A DNA stretch of 64,000 bases. Origin: Cacajao melanocephalus. Lineage: Eukaryota > Chordata > Mammalia > Primates > Pitheciidae. Made by a program: the position numbers and the translations under genes. Each line of letters begins with the position of its first letter. Position 1 is the stretch's first letter. Below are positions 31,130-43,739 of the stretch, piece after piece. The notes beneath the pieces were generated by a model. The model was not told the origin of the DNA. It did no database searches and was given only the letters and a program-made list of their open reading frames with translations. Where the stretch lies: the NCBI GenBank assembly GCA_963573385.1, contig CAUYLG010026720.1, positions 1 through 64,000 on the forward strand, written 5' to 3'.

Positions 31130-31996
31130 ACCAAAACTGGGTATTTATATGACTTTTATTTGAATATCATTTTAATTTGAATATGTCACAAGATTTAATG
31201 ACCAAATTAGTCATTTACATTTTTTCCAAGATATCTAAATATAAAATTGCTAAAAATTCAAATACAGATAGCAAGCTACAAATATTTCTTTTGTTTCTGG
31301 GGGGCTTGGAGGGGGGTAGGAATGGAAGACATTGGAAAAGGATGGTCCTGTTGGCTGAACAAAGATCAGAATGAAAGAGGAATTCATTAAAATGAGCCCT
31401 GTGCAAAGAAATACAGTCAGCTTTGAGATGCCGTGTTAGACACATCTCTTCCTGTACGACAATTTAAAAAATGTTTCTAATGCAGGTCCTCGGCCCTGGC
31501 CGGGGACAGTAAGAAAGGACGTCACCACGGGAGGGACACTGAAGAGGTTATCGAGGACCGCAGAGGCATCTGTGTGGCCAGAGGCGGTGTCAGGGGCATC
31601 TGATCCCTTGCCTGTTCTCGCCCAGGGAGCTGGATGGCACGGACACAGGTCTCCCTCTGCTCACCCCTCTCCCTGAAACTGAGAAACAGCAGCTTTCCGC
31701 CTGCTCAAACAAGGAGGCAGGCACTGAAAGGAGAGAGGAAAGGGGAATGCGGCCCCTTCCAAGGCAGCGAAGCAGAGACGATTCCAATTCTGGGAAAGTC
31801 CACATGCAGGTGGAACTGCCGGCTGAAACCTATGCTTGCTACTTAAGAAACAGAAAGACCACCTCTGGCCGGGAGTGCAGCGTGCCTGAGGACGAGCCGT
31901 CGCCCCCTCCTCCCGGCACCTTACACTGTCCACGCAGCTCCTCGGCTCTGAGGTCAGAAGCTGGGGTGTGCTGAAGGGGAAAGTGACACAGCCTTG
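31130..31996. other. Sequence between the duplicated blocks
   Basis: An AT-rich unique segment (31,130-31,480) carries the distal AATAAA on the minus strand, then GC-richer unique sequence. It may belong to a longer MAPKAP1 3' UTR. No gene. Confidence 0.5.
31155..31160 (-). terminator. MAPKAP1: Candidate distal poly(A) signal AATAAA
   Basis: TTTATT on the plus strand, in an AT-rich unique segment with ATTAAA a few bases upstream on the gene strand. Its use would place one copy of the local 193-bp duplication inside the 3' UTR and leave the other just outside. I cannot tell from sequence alone which site dominates. Confidence 0.4.
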
Positions 31997-32190
31997 GACA
32001 CACCACTAGGTCTCTGTTCCTAACTTTTAGTAAGATGCTACCCTCAAAGCAAATCCACTCATTTAAACAAATGGCATAGTTAAAACTATTGACTAAGACC
32101 TAAACATTTCCTCTGAGAAATCGAACCATAGCTTTTCCAATCTGCCTGTTCAATATGGGAACAGATTTTAAAGAGAATAACATAATCAAT
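31997..32190. repeat. Local duplication, copy 2
   Basis: Same orientation as copy 1, about 90% identical by eye. It begins about 40 bases beyond the proximal MAPKAP1 poly(A) zone. Confidence 0.9.
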
Positions 32191-32227
32191 CCTCCACCCC
32201 AAAAGAATGGTCCATCATATCAACCGT

Positions 32228-32644
32228 GATAAAGAGTACACCTGTTTATTAAAATGAAAAACAAATGTACATTTTTGTTCTTTGTTTGCTTTAAGAAATT
32301 TGATCAAGTTGCAAGGAGATGCCTGGGCACGGCTCTGTACATCCTGGGGCAGGGTGGCAGGCAGTGAAGATGGCTGCGCGGCACGTGGCTCCTCCAGGGG
32401 GTGGTCTGGCCCCCAAGCGTTGCTAATCACAGCCACTGCCAAGCAGGCTTCGGTCCACGGCAATGTCCCCAGCGCTTCCTCCTAGGGGGCCCCGACACCT
32501 TCCCCAAGGGCTCACCTGCCTGGTACCAGTGAGCCAGGGGCTGGCCTCCCCCTGAGGACTTCAGGACACCGGGTGGGCTCTAGGGTACTTGGCCCTGGCA
32601 GGCAGGCTCTGAGCTACAGAACAGATTGAGGCTGGAGGCCAGTG
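32228..32644 (-). other. MAPKAP1: MAPKAP1 proximal 3' UTR
   Basis: About 415 bases follow the stop codon before a canonical AATAAA and a plausible cleavage zone 15-25 bases further on. The segment is GC-rich near the stop and A/T-rich near the signal. No interspersed repeat is visible in it. The end point is inferred; use of a more distal signal at 31,160 would lengthen the UTR to about 1.5 kb. Confidence 0.6.
32245..32250 (-). terminator. MAPKAP1: Poly(A) signal AATAAA, proximal, MAPKAP1
   Basis: TTTATT on the plus strand reads AATAAA on the gene strand, 395 bases past the stop. A GTGTACTCTTT stretch follows as a possible downstream GU/U-rich element. It is the first canonical hexamer after the stop. 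Confidence 0.6.
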
Positions 32645-32770
32645 TCACTGCTGCCCGGATTTCTTCTCCTTCTGGAAGCTGAAGCTCGTACGTCTGTTCA
32701 GTTTTCTTTGTTTCTGAGCAAAGTAGTCAGCCCGGGCAGTGCTTGCTCGCGATTCCAGGATGTAGTTAAC
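32645..32770 (-). CDS. MAPKAP1: MAPKAP1 last coding exon (end of PH domain and basic C-tail)
   Basis: The exon follows acceptor TGCTTCTAG|GTT and encodes residues 482-522 plus the stop: [17 protein letters not shown] finishes the PH-domain helix, then a lysine/arginine-rich tail ([22 protein letters not shown]) ends at TGA 32,647-32,645. The tail contains RRTS, a basophilic-kinase style motif around S510; phosphorylation there has been reported for SIN1, as far as I recall. The frame matches the phase-0 donor of the preceding exon. The 126-bp coding part is followed without interruption by 3' UTR. Isoforms that end elsewhere in the gene would lack this tail. Confidence 0.96.
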   Translation of the reverse strand, partial: VNYILESRASTARADYFAQKQRKLNRRTSFSFQKEKKSGQQ

Positions 32771-35049
32771 CTAGAAGCAAGAGCACACAGCCTGGTCACC
32801 TCGCCAGCCGCTCCCTACTCACCCAGGGCATAGGAGGGCATGGCTGGGAACACCCTGACCTGGGCTGGGTGCCTCAGGGCCAGGTGCTGTCGTGTGGAAG
32901 GAGTCCAGTCATCACAGCAACCTGGCAGGCGGCTGGGCCCAGAGCCGCGACTCCACGATGGGAAAGGAGAGGTTTGGAGAAGCCAAGTGGCCTGTCCAGG
33001 CTTCCCAGTGGGTGAGCAGCAAGCTCTTCAGGTTGCGAAGCTCCTGCTCCCTCCTGGTGTGAGCTGCTCCCAGAGGGCTGTGCCCGGGCCAGGCTCTGCC
33101 TCTCACCTGCTGTGCGACCTGGACATGCGCATAACCTCTCCTAGCCTGCCGTTCACTGTGTGAAGGCCGGGAACAGCACAGGGATAAAAAGCAAGCCCCG
33201 ACAGGCTCCCCATCCAGCCTCCGCCAGCCAGGCTCAGAGCTTCCACTCTTTCCACTCCAGTGCTTCCTCCCGGCCTCATGAGCACCCCGCCAGGCAAGGC
33301 TCACTTGACAAAAAGGAAAGAGGCTCAGAGAGGGAGGCCAAAGTGGTCTTGGCTGTGACCCAGAAGTCATGGTCAGAGCTGTGAGAGGGGCTGGGAGCCG
33401 TATGTGAAGAGTGGGGCTGCCTCCTGGGCTCCTCGCAGGCCTTTTGCATGTTGCTGCTTCCACGAAGCCCCAGGGTCTGCCCAGAGCCACAAGCACATCT
33501 CCCACTCTTAAGGCGGCTGCACAGCTCAGCACTTCCCCAGCACTGCAGCCCTGAGCCTTGGTCCGGGCCCTGAGGAGCTCGCTGCCTGGTGAGTGAGCGT
33601 CCAGTAGCACGACGCGCACCGAAGAACGGGGCTGAGTATCGGAGGTGTGGAGCAGGGAATATGTAAACTGGGTTTTGAGGGCTAAGGAGTTTCTGAGTGT
33701 ACAACAGGGAGGAGAGAAGCAGCACGCATCAAGGCACGGCAGGAGCACACTGCAAGGAGTGTCCCTGAACTGTGAGGGCTGGCTTAGTGAAAGGAGGCAG
33801 TGGGGGGGATTTAGGGTGGGGTGCTACAGTCGGATGCACGTCCCAGGACCTAGGATAGCCTGTGTCTGGGTGGGGGCGGCAGCAGCAGTGTAAAATCAGT
33901 GGTGGCAACTGGCACTGCTCGGAGTGCCTTTCAGTGCTCATGGAATCTTCACCATAACCTTGGGACAGATGCCACTGTCATTCCCATGCACAGGTGAGGA
34001 AGTCGAGGCCAGTGACAATGATGTCATTTAGTCAAGGTCACAAAGCTAGAAGGTGTCAGGCACTTTGCAAGCGCCCCCTCCCGTCTCGCAGCCCCCCGCC
34101 TCCTCTGGCTGTCCCCGCTGCCCTCCGGCTGGGGCTTTGGTGAACAGACGCTATTTCTCTTCACCGGCAAATATCTAAAAGTTATGACTAGAAGGCCGAA
34201 TATTTCAGACGAGAGAGGCCAGCCACTGCCTCTGCTGATTCTACTGAGGGCCATGTGTCCTGAGCCAGAGGGAGAGGAGCTTCTGCTGACTCCGAGAAGG
34301 AACCAGAGCGCTCCCGGGGGAGGCAGTGCGAGATGGTACCGCCTCAGATGGCCGAGGCTAAGACACTGTCCCTCCCAACTTTCTGCTCTGCTGGTCGGAG
34401 CAGCAGGCGTTACAGGCTGGTGTGTGAGTACAGACGGCCTGACACGCTCTGCCCGCTGCCTCGCCAAGTTACCAGCTGAGAGCAATAAATCATGAGGACC
34501 GCAGGGCCAGGCTGACAATTTGGGACAATACAATGTATGGAAATAAGAGGTTTTATCATTCTCAGTAAAAGCAATCTTTGGATTCTGTTGTTTGCACACT
34601 CAGCCAACCTAGTGTTTTCAGTGTATTTTTGGCACACATAACTTGACAAAAGCATTTAAAAACGATCCTTAACAAGCCAACTATTTCCCAAATTTATTAT
34701 CTTCAGTGCTTTGTGATAATCACATAGATAATTTTAATGGAAGATTAATGTAATAATCAAAAGATAAAAACGCCCTTTGGTCTGCCATTAGCTGGTTAAT
34801 ATGCTGTGGCTTAAAACTTGCACAATTTTATGCACTATAGAGTGTTTCACTTTCAGTGCACTTTACAGCTTAAGGCATAAAAGTACAGGGAGTTTTCATG
34901 GTCGATAACGCCACAGCCTCCACCACTCGATCATGAGAAGAACCTGATTTGAAGAGCCCGACAATTCCTCTAAGATTCATCTCAAAGCCTGTGGAATTAG
35001 GGATCACCCATGGCTTAGCTCAGTGACATGTTGATGGGAAGAGGGCGGC

Positions 35050-35240
35050 TTTGGAGCTTCTGGGGGCCAGGTTCAAGCAGAGGCTCCACCCTTGTGTGCT
35101 CTGTGACCTTGGGCCTCCATCTCCTTTTCTATAAAATGGGGACAATGTCTATATTCCAGAGGGCGGTTGGGAGGATTAAATGAGACAATGGACAGAAGAT
35201 GTACTCCCAGTAAATGGGAGATGTTAATATTTGTACAAGT
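35050..35240 (+). repeat. MIR SINE
   Basis: Ctctgtgaccttgggcctcc, ctataaaatggggacaatgt and gaggattaaatgagacaatg occur in MIR order. Confidence 0.85.
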
Positions 35241-35561
35241 GCAAAGAGCTCAATGGAGATTTGCTTGCTCATGATTTTTCTTTGGCATTGGCTTGTGGCT
35301 CTTATTTCCTCCCTTCAATTTCCATCTGAGCTCTCATTTTATGTAAAGTGCCTGAATTCTAGAACAACAGCATGCATTACTGGAGTCTAAACTGACCCCT
35401 GAAGAGCTTCTGATGGCAACAACATTTCTGCCAAGTTCCCGGACACAGGGCTGGGCCTCCGTTGTTTGGTACTGGTGCAAAGCTCACAAAGACACGTTCA
35501 TGACACTGCAGGAATGGTGGATACAACTAAGTATTCCAATTGCTATAAAAATCAGAGATGG

Positions 35562-35913
<352 letters not shown>

Positions 35914-36639
35914 CTAAGTAAATCAGGCCTGGGTATGCTACAACTCTTCCGGAGTCTTGTGCATGATGCAATATTTCTACAAATATTTTGATATGGAAAC
36001 AGACACTTCAGGGAAAGTGACAGACCTCAGGGATTTTGCAGAGAAGCATCTGCTTTGAGGGAGCATTTGGACTTGTAAAATGATTTCTCTGCACTTGATC
36101 TTCCACAGTCTCATACTGAAGTCATAAACCTGTGTTTCTGTCATCAATCTGCTGTTGTGAAAATTATTTTGATGTCAAACACAGGATTATAATTTTACTA
36201 GAATCCTTCTCAAGTCTTGAATATTTTAATGCTGGCTATAAAAAAAAAAGTCCAGCCCCTGACGAGGTAATGGAATATTTCTCTGCCAGGTCCCTGAACA
36301 CTCTGCACAAGGTGCCTGTGCTGTCTGTGATGCTCCAGTGGGTAACTTGAAGCTCGCTGGCTGCAAGCACTCCCAGGCAGGCCCCGTGTCCCCACTCCTT
36401 GGCCCGAGGATGGCACTGCTCAGGGTGGCCTATGAACCCTCTACCTTTTAGCCAGCTAATCATGCTACTCTGTCTCTGCTCCAAACTGTCCTTCCAGCTG
36501 CTCTTTTAAATCACCATCTACTGCTTTTGAATATCTTTTGCAGCCATGGGGAATGTGTCTCAATATATTCGTGTACTGCAATTGTATTTCGCTGAAATCT
36601 CTCACTCAACCTTTAGGTCATACACAACTGGGGAATTAA

Positions 36640-36860
36640 AACACAAGTCTGAAATCTGTAAAATCTGGGGTCAAGTTCTGGTTCTGACAACTTATCAGAG
36701 TCATGATCCTGCCTCTGCTACTTTCTTCCAGAGCCTCACTTTTCCTCTGGGAAATGGGAACTCCTTTAGCTCGTGACCTCACAGAGTTGTGAAGATGCAC
36801 TGTGACAGGATACGCGGAGCCTCTGGCCCAGGTGCTGCACTGTGCAATCCCTCAGCCTGT
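36640..36860 (+). repeat. MIR SINE
   Basis: Caagttctggttctgacaac, ctctgggaaatgggaactcc, ctcacagagttgtgaagatg in order. Confidence 0.7.
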
Positions 36861-36949
36861 CTTTGCTACTTTCACTATTACTTGATGATTTTGATTCTTA
36901 AGACAATGAATAAGTTACATAGGTGTCCTATGTCTCCTCTGACTTGTAC

Positions 36950-37070
36950 TCTAGCAGCCCTGTTGGGGTGGGGTAGCATGGGTACCATGATCCCCACTTT
37001 ACAGGTGGGGACACTGAGGCCCAGAAAGGTGATGTCACTAGCCAAGGTTACACAATTAGGGGTGGGGGAG
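36950..37070 (-). repeat. MIR SINE
   Basis: Ccccactttacaggtgggga, then gccaaggttacacaattagg. Confidence 0.75.
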
Positions 37071-37184
37071 CCCTCTCTGGTCCTCACCCTTGCTCTGTCA
37101 CAGCAGCTGTTTTTCTTATCTGACCAACCTACATACGATTTGGCTTGAAGAAAAGATTCTCAGCTTGGGAGAGGCTGAGACACC

Positions 37185-37720
37185 TAGTCCAGGGCTACTC
37201 AGAGTGTGGTACCCAGACCAGCAGCCAAGGCAGCACCTGTGCTTCTGGAAACATATGACCTCAGGTCCTATCCCTGACCTCCCAAATCTGAAAGACCCCC
37301 CAGAGGCTCCCACGCCAAGCAGAGCTTCTCTCAGCCATACTCCACTCTGGAAGGCCCTGCGTGGCCCAGCCCCACCGGACCCCCAGGCCCTTGTGCCTGC
37401 CTTGCCTCAGTGCCTCCAAGGCTGCCTGTCTGCGGTGCTTCCTCTCTCCTCACCTGGTCAACATTTGTGCCTTTTCATTCATCCTTCAGGGCTCAGCTCT
37501 CCCTGCCTCCACACCTCCACCCCAAGTCAGTTTACTGTGACACACCCACACCTTTGAGACTAACAATCTCTTTGTCATTTTCTGTTTTATGCCTATCTCC
37601 TCCGATAGAGGAAAAGCTCTCCAGGGGCAGGAACAGAGTTTATCACTGTGGCATCCCAGGCCCTGGCCTGGCACACAGCAGGTGCTCGGTAGTACTGTTT
37701 AGGTATGGCGGCACATCTAG
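37185..37720 (+). repeat. MER5-like fragment followed by an L2 3' end
   Basis: 37,185-37,290 has gtgtggtacccagaccagca, typical of MER5-type hAT debris. 37,300-37,720 has catccttcagggctcagctc, gggcaggaacagagtttatc and ctggcacacagcaggtgctc in L2 3'-end order. Confidence 0.6.
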
Positions 37721-38162
37721 CAGAAAGTTAGCTGTGTTTAGAACAGGTTGCGAAAATCACCTTGAGCATAATTAAGGTGTCTTCAAAACAACAATAATTT
37801 CCTCAGAGTCTGCTCCAGGAGCTTCAAGGAGCTCTTGACAACAGTTGCAGGAAAATAAACAGTACATAAAAGGAATAAACAGATATAGGAAGAGCCAGGG
37901 TTACTGAGGCTGGGAGGAAACTGAAGGCGGTCCTGCTTTGGCTGAAGCAGGTGCAGAGCAGCCGACCTGGGGCTGGTGTGGCCCCTGGCATGGCCACTCA
38001 CCCCTGGGTGGCTGGCAAGCCATGCAGCTCCTCCTCTGCAAAACTGGGCCTGGGAGCCTTGTACAGAGCTGTAGAGTAGGAGGGGCTGCAGCTAGGCCGG
38101 AAATAGTCCAAACAGAAGCCGGACCCACCTACCCTGTCTGTGGGTTGAGAAGGAACACTCAC

Positions 38163-38260
38163 CTTGAGCACAATTTCATTGACGGTAGCAGCGTCCGATT
38201 CAAAGTAGAGGTGTTTATAGTCGTGATTGCTTAGATACGTGAGTTTAAATATTGCGTGAC
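38163..38260 (-). CDS. MAPKAP1: MAPKAP1 second-last coding exon (PH domain)
   Basis: This 98-bp exon completes codon S449 and encodes residues 450-481, from [19 protein letters not shown] to ATVNEIVLK. The acceptor is TCTCTCTGCAG|GT and the donor AAG|GTGAGT; the 5' junction is phase 1 and the 3' junction phase 0. It carries K464 (in NHDYKH), known from the SIN1 literature as a phosphoinositide-binding residue, and the NEIVLK segment, which looks like the start of the closing PH helix. Because 98 is not a multiple of three, skipping the exon would shift the frame. If the following intron were retained, translation would continue to a stop at about 37,998. The exon is isolated by introns of 22.4 kb upstream and 5.4 kb downstream. 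Confidence 0.96.
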
Positions 38261-38859
38261 CTGCAGAGAGAGAAAAGCTGTGTTGAGGGATTCTGGTGAG
38301 TAACTTGTGGTGGGGGCCTCCATATGTTCTCCCCATCATTCCAGTTCAAGCGAGAGCAAGTGGAGGCTGAGCAGCACCTCGTCTTCCCAGGAGTAGTCCA
38401 TTTTCTCATTACAGGTGGGCATAAGATGGGCAATGAAAAAAACTGTAAAAAGACCCAATAGCCAGTTAGGTCCCATTCCACTCGGGAATGCATTCAAGGG
38501 AATGCCACGTTAGGAAGGCTTTATAGAACTACTGCTGTATGATAATTACATGGAAAAGGTGGTATTTTTAAGGGAGAAGGCTAGCTAACTCCACATTATT
38601 ACTCTAAAACTAACTGTGCTTAAAGTCAGATAAACGAGACAGGAAGGAGAAGGGTCAATGGCCACACTATTATTAGGCCGCACCCCCGTCCCCGGGCTCC
38701 TGCTGGGAGGGGACTCCTGCCTGGAGAGGGGGAATCCCGGTCTCTGACCTTGCTTGGAAGCTGCTCCCAAAGGCCTCAGGTCATCTCCACCCTGGAAGGA
38801 TGGGGGCAGGGCGGGGGACCATGGAAAGCTGGCACTTCACAAAGCAACCAGAACTTCTG

Positions 38860-39350
38860 AATACAAATCTGACCTCGGTCCCCATTCTCCATGCCCCTTC
38901 CTTCCACCTTCAGGATGACTCTGTCATTTCTGGGACTGCTTCCTGGTCTAGCCTCATCTCACTCTGCGCCCCGACAGGCCACAGGCTGCCACAGCACTGC
39001 ACACTCCCACCTGCCCACACCAGCCTCTGCCCAGGTTCTTTCCCAAGCCTGGGATGTCTCTCTCACTAACCTGGATGGAAAAGACCTGCTGATCCTTGGT
39101 GGCTCAGTTCAGCTAGCACCTTCTTGGGTGAGTCTTCACAGCTACACTCCTAGGTGCGCTTCTTGTGTGGGCCTACCACATGGTACCGTGGCCCTCCAAA
39201 GAAATCTGCTTGACTTATCATGCCTGCAGCCATGGCTACATTATCTGGGCCTGTCCTTTTGTGTCCAGACGGTCAATCAGATTCCCTCTTCTAAATGGAG
39301 ACATAGATGCCAGACTGTCTAAACTGGCACAAGAGTTGAGAATAAGATGA
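38860..39350 (+). repeat. Probable L2 remnant
   Basis: C/T-rich text such as cttccaccttcaggatgact and ggcccttcctt-like blocks suggests L2, but no long match is certain. Confidence 0.3.
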
Positions 39351-40107
39351 GGGGCTTTGGGACTCCCAGTCTCAGGCCCATGGGACTGCCCCAGCCTATC
39401 GGCACATGTTATCCTTGGGTTCTAGGAGACCCCTGCGGCCTACCAAGAAAGTCTTCTTTCTCTTTAAGCTACTGAAGTTGGTTTCCATTACTGGCAAGCA
39501 AAAGAACAGTGCTCAAGAGAGACAGGTAGTCAGTACTCAGCAAACCTTCCTAGACCACAGAGCGGCGGGTGACATCTCTAATACAAAGGCCTCCTGCAAG
39601 ACGCCCAGAAACGACCTTCCCTAGTCTTTCGACAGACCTTCGTGCCTGTAAGATTAAAATTCAGCATATCCTTTCTATTAGTCCTCTCATCCGCTGTCCT
39701 TTTAATTGAAGCAGCGACTGGTCACAGTTATTAATTAATAATATATCACCCGTATTACTGTAAGTTCACCTCTTTCCCGGAGAAATCTTCTTGGGGACTT
39801 TATTTACAGTAGCTAATTTTTCAGATCTCCAAAAATAAACTGATATATGTTGTACATTTGTGGCCAGAAAAGTTGAGCCACTGGTATTTTATCCTGGAAA
39901 CCTCGTTATGATGTACTAATTGTGACTATAAATCCTAAATTGAAAAAATTACCTAATAATTTCTGAAAAACCTCACTTTCAGACACTTGACAAATTTAGC
40001 CTGATTCTAAATCATGGTATTAAAATGTTAGAATTCCTGACTGGAAGCTAATCACTCTGTTAACATATAAATCACATGTTTCTAATAAGGAAGTGGATCT
40101 CACACGG

Positions 40108-40146
40108 GTGCGTCTGTGTGTGTGTCTGTGTGTGCGTCTGTGTATA
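40108..40146. repeat. (GT)n microsatellite, interrupted
   Basis: Tgtgtgtgtctgtgtgtgcg and neighbours. Confidence 0.8.
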
Positions 40147-41439
40147 TCCACATTCACAGGATCTACCCAGCACATCAGAGTCTTGTCGGTGACATCCCTG
40201 TGTGGAGGAACAATGCAGACACCTTGCCTGGCCATGCTGTGGCCAAGCAGAGCCATCTACAAAGGACACAGGGCTGTGAAGGACAAAGAGACACCCCCTC
40301 CAGGAGGCCTTCCTGCTGACACCTGGCCACAACAAACACAGATATCAGGGCCTGGGGCTAGAAAGAACCAGAAGGTCTTAGGGAGACCTGCAGACCCAAA
40401 GCTTCGGGGTTCGCTGACTGCTTTGATAAGACAGCTCATGGACTGTCCACACCACCTGCTCCTGCTTGTCACTGACAAAACAGAACCAAACCTCAAAGCA
40501 CTACAGCATGTTTTGCCGGAGCCACTGAGACACTATTAAACATTTCCTGTGCTTTAGGCAGAGCCCAGCCTGTACACAGCACATGCAATATGCAGTTTGC
40601 ATGGCCTAGGAGCCTCAGAAAGGAAGCTTTGATGCTGTCCCCTTGGGACTATGGCATCTATGAAGCTTGTCAATTGTGGGCTGACAGAGAGGAGGCCTGT
40701 GGTTCATCTGCACAGTCACCTGAAAAAAAACAAAAACATCATCCCAAGCCAAGTCTCCTGAAAGGCTGCATATTTGAGCCAAGTGACCCCAAATCCCCCG
40801 TCCTCGGAATTTTGACTTTATTTTGTTGCACATGGAGGCTGTGTGTCCCCTGCCCATCCTCAGGGCTCACCCAGCACCCATCTGAGGAAGAGTGAAGCAG
40901 GGGAGGAGGAGGACGCGTCCTGACATTCCTCCACTCTCCCTCAAGTCTCCAGTCTGTTTGTCCTTTCCAGCGAAAGCACTCACATCATGGGGAGAGGGGA
41001 ACAGAGGACAGAAAACATTCTGTGGAGCACTTGTGTTTGGACTTGAACAATTGTTGTGGAAGTTAATCAGTAGGCTGAGGCATGGTGGACAGCCACAGCT
41101 GACAGTCCCCTCTTGCTCTTGGTGAGGAGTGATGAGCAGAATCCTGGGGGGCAAGTGCAGGTTAAGGTCAGCAGCCATGCTGGGCCATAGGACATGGGGC
41201 GGACTCACTCCGCAGGCGTTTCTGCCCTGAGTTCCCCTCACTAGCAGCCCTGTTTTGCTGGGCAGCCAGAAGGGCAGTTTTCCTCAGTCTGGGCTCTGCC
41301 TAGGGCAAAGGACAGAGAAATGAACACCAAGAGTCAAATATGATGAGTGTGAAGAAGGTAAGCACAGGGAGCTGCCATGGAGATGCCAAGGCAGAGGCAC
41401 CTGGCCGGGGTGGAGAAGAACCACCAGGGACAGTTTCTT

Positions 41440-41700
41440 GGGAGGAGCTGGCACCTGGGCAGTTTTAGAGAAGGGCAGGAGTCAGCTGGGTAAAGGGGAG
41501 GGTGGAGAAGGGTGGAAAAGAGGAAGATGCCAAAGGGCAAGAATACTGCATGGGCAAACATACAGGGTCTGCATGGGAGCTCTGGGCAGATCAGGGTCAA
41601 GTGGCAGGCAGGGGGGAGGGAGAGGGGCAGGCACAAAGGGCTGAGAGTGCCTGGAGTCACCAGCTGATGGGGGCCACTAATGGGCTTCAAGCAGGGCAAG
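41440..41700 (+). repeat. Old interspersed repeat, family unresolved
   Basis: A G-rich text (gaatactgcatgggcaaaca; ctaatgggcttcaagcaggg) resembles the repeats at 13,795 and 58,490. Confidence 0.4.
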
Positions 41701-42332
41701 CGAAATAAATGGGCAAATTGTGTTTTAGGGTGTTCCCCTTGGTTCCCTGGAGCCTGGAGGTGAGGTAATCAGTTGCCATAGTCACCAGATAGGAGTGAGT
41801 GCAGTTTTGGGCTAGACAGGTGCAGAAAGGATACTGAAAAGGAATGGAGATGAGAACTACAGAGAAGACAATGTTGGCAGGACGGGGAAACTCTTTCACA
41901 ACAGAATAGCTAATAATCGGAATCCACACTTTCATAATTTTACCTAGACCAAGACCTACATATTAAAGTGTAAAAAGTTCACTGACATCTTGCTGGAAAC
42001 AAATCTGTCAATAAACTTGAGTAATTTATGCTACATAGTAAATTTCCACCATGGGTATCTGGGAAGAAGGAACTGCCCACACTTAAATACTGAGTGAACA
42101 GAAGAATGCCTGTTACCAGATACGATCAGCCTCAGACATCTCACGGCTCACCTCAGGTAGAAGAGGGGGGCCAACGACCTCCTTAGCTGCAGCCCACGAG
42201 GCATCTGTCCTGGGGTATTTAGAGGGAATCAGAAGTGGGCAAGTTACCCTTGAAAATTCCAAGACCACCACCAGTTTTCACAGCAACAGGGTTAAGTCAT
42301 AGGAGCAAGCTGTCTTTGTAAAAAAAATAGCT

Positions 42333-42659
42333 GAGAGGCTTGGGTGGAGTGACTCAAGCCTGTAATCCCAGCACTATGGGAGGCTAAGATGGGTGGATCA
42401 CCTGAAGTCAGGAGTTCGAGACCAGCCTGGTCAACATTGTAAAACCCTGTCTCTACTAAAAATACAAAAATTAGCTGGGCATGGTGGCGTATGCCTGCAA
42501 TCGCAGCTACTGAGGAGGCTGAGACAGGAAAATTGCTTGAACCCAGGAGATGGGAGGTTGCAGTGAGCTGAGATTGCACCACTGCACTCCAGCCTGGGCG
42601 AGAGAGTGAGACTCCATCTCAAAAAAAAAAAAACAAAACAACAACAACAACAAAAAACC
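42333..42659 (+). mobile_element. Alu with (CAA)n tail
   Basis: Degraded start gaggcttgggtggagtgact, full dimer, tail with caacaacaacaac. Confidence 0.95.
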
Positions 42660-42799
42660 AAACAGCTGAGAACAAGTAGTTATATATTAGTATGATTTAA
42701 AAAAATTGCAAAGTTTAATATTCCAATTAGCTCTAATTACTTTGCATTAATTAAATTCTATTTAAATTAAGGTTTAACAAAAGCCTGAGACACAGAGGA

Positions 42800-42990
42800 A
42801 AAAAAGCACAAGCCCTGAAGTTAGACTTAGGATGAAACCCTAGCTCTGCCATGTTTCAGTGGTGGGAACTTGGCGAGGCACTGCCCCTTCCCAGGTTTGC
42901 CTGGCTGGAAAGGAGGAGACAGCATCTGTCAGTCACCTCTTATATGTCACATATATCCCTGCATATAGCAGGGACTCAATGGGTAGAGTG
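42800..42990 (+). repeat. MIR SINE, degraded
   Basis: Gaaaccctagctctgccatg and a gtgggaacttggcgaggcac block. Confidence 0.55.
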
Positions 42991-43568
42991 GTAATTTATG
43001 TAACTATGATGGAACTGATATTTGATGATAAAATGCTCATTACTTTGAAGATTTCATTTTTAATTGGGCCTCTTTTGAGCATATTTGCTTTTACAGGGCT
43101 GTAGAAATAAAATGCAATAAAAGAGGGTATAAATGTGGCATCTAAGCACTGATCACATGCTCAGGGCAGATACTGAAACTGTACCTCGGCTCCTGAGTAA
43201 TGAAGTGAAAATCTGGATATATAAAAATGTATTTACATTTATGTAAGTTTTTCAAAGTAAGACAGAGAAGATGGAATATAATACCAAGCAGAAACTAATT
43301 AGTGGCACGAATGTCAGAAGTGGAGACGTTGAGCTTTTGTGCTGTAATTTATCTTCTGTATTATGGATTCTAACTAAAACAGAAGGCTGTACTGAAAAAA
43401 CAGGTTCTTCTGGCCAATTCAGGGGCTTGGCCATGTTGGAAAAGCTGCTATGGTCATGAGATGGGATGGCTTAAACATACAGGAACGGCACTCACAACCC
43501 GCTAAAAGAGGTGCTTCCAGATTTCCACCGCAAATCAACTGAAAGGAGGGTTTTTTGATTTTCAATTT

Positions 43569-43728
43569 TTACTTTTTTTTTTTTTTTTTTTAAAGATGGA
43601 TTCTCACTCTTGTTGCCAAAGCTGGAGTATAGTGGTGTGATCTCGGCTCACTGCAATTCCGCCTCCCGAGATTCTCCTGCCTCAGACTCCTGAGGAGCTG
43701 GGATTACAGCGCCCACCACCACACCTGG
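43569..43728 (-). mobile_element. Alu fragment
   Basis: T18-type tail, gatggattctcactcttgtt, then ends after caccacacctggtt with half of the element missing. Confidence 0.9.
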
Positions 43729-43739
43729 TTATCAATTTT

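Noticed and set aside
32912..33748. 278-residue minus-strand frame next to the MAPKAP1 last exon
   Set aside because: It lies in the last intron, has no splice logic linking it to the SIN1 frame, contains a MIR piece, and shows no domain.
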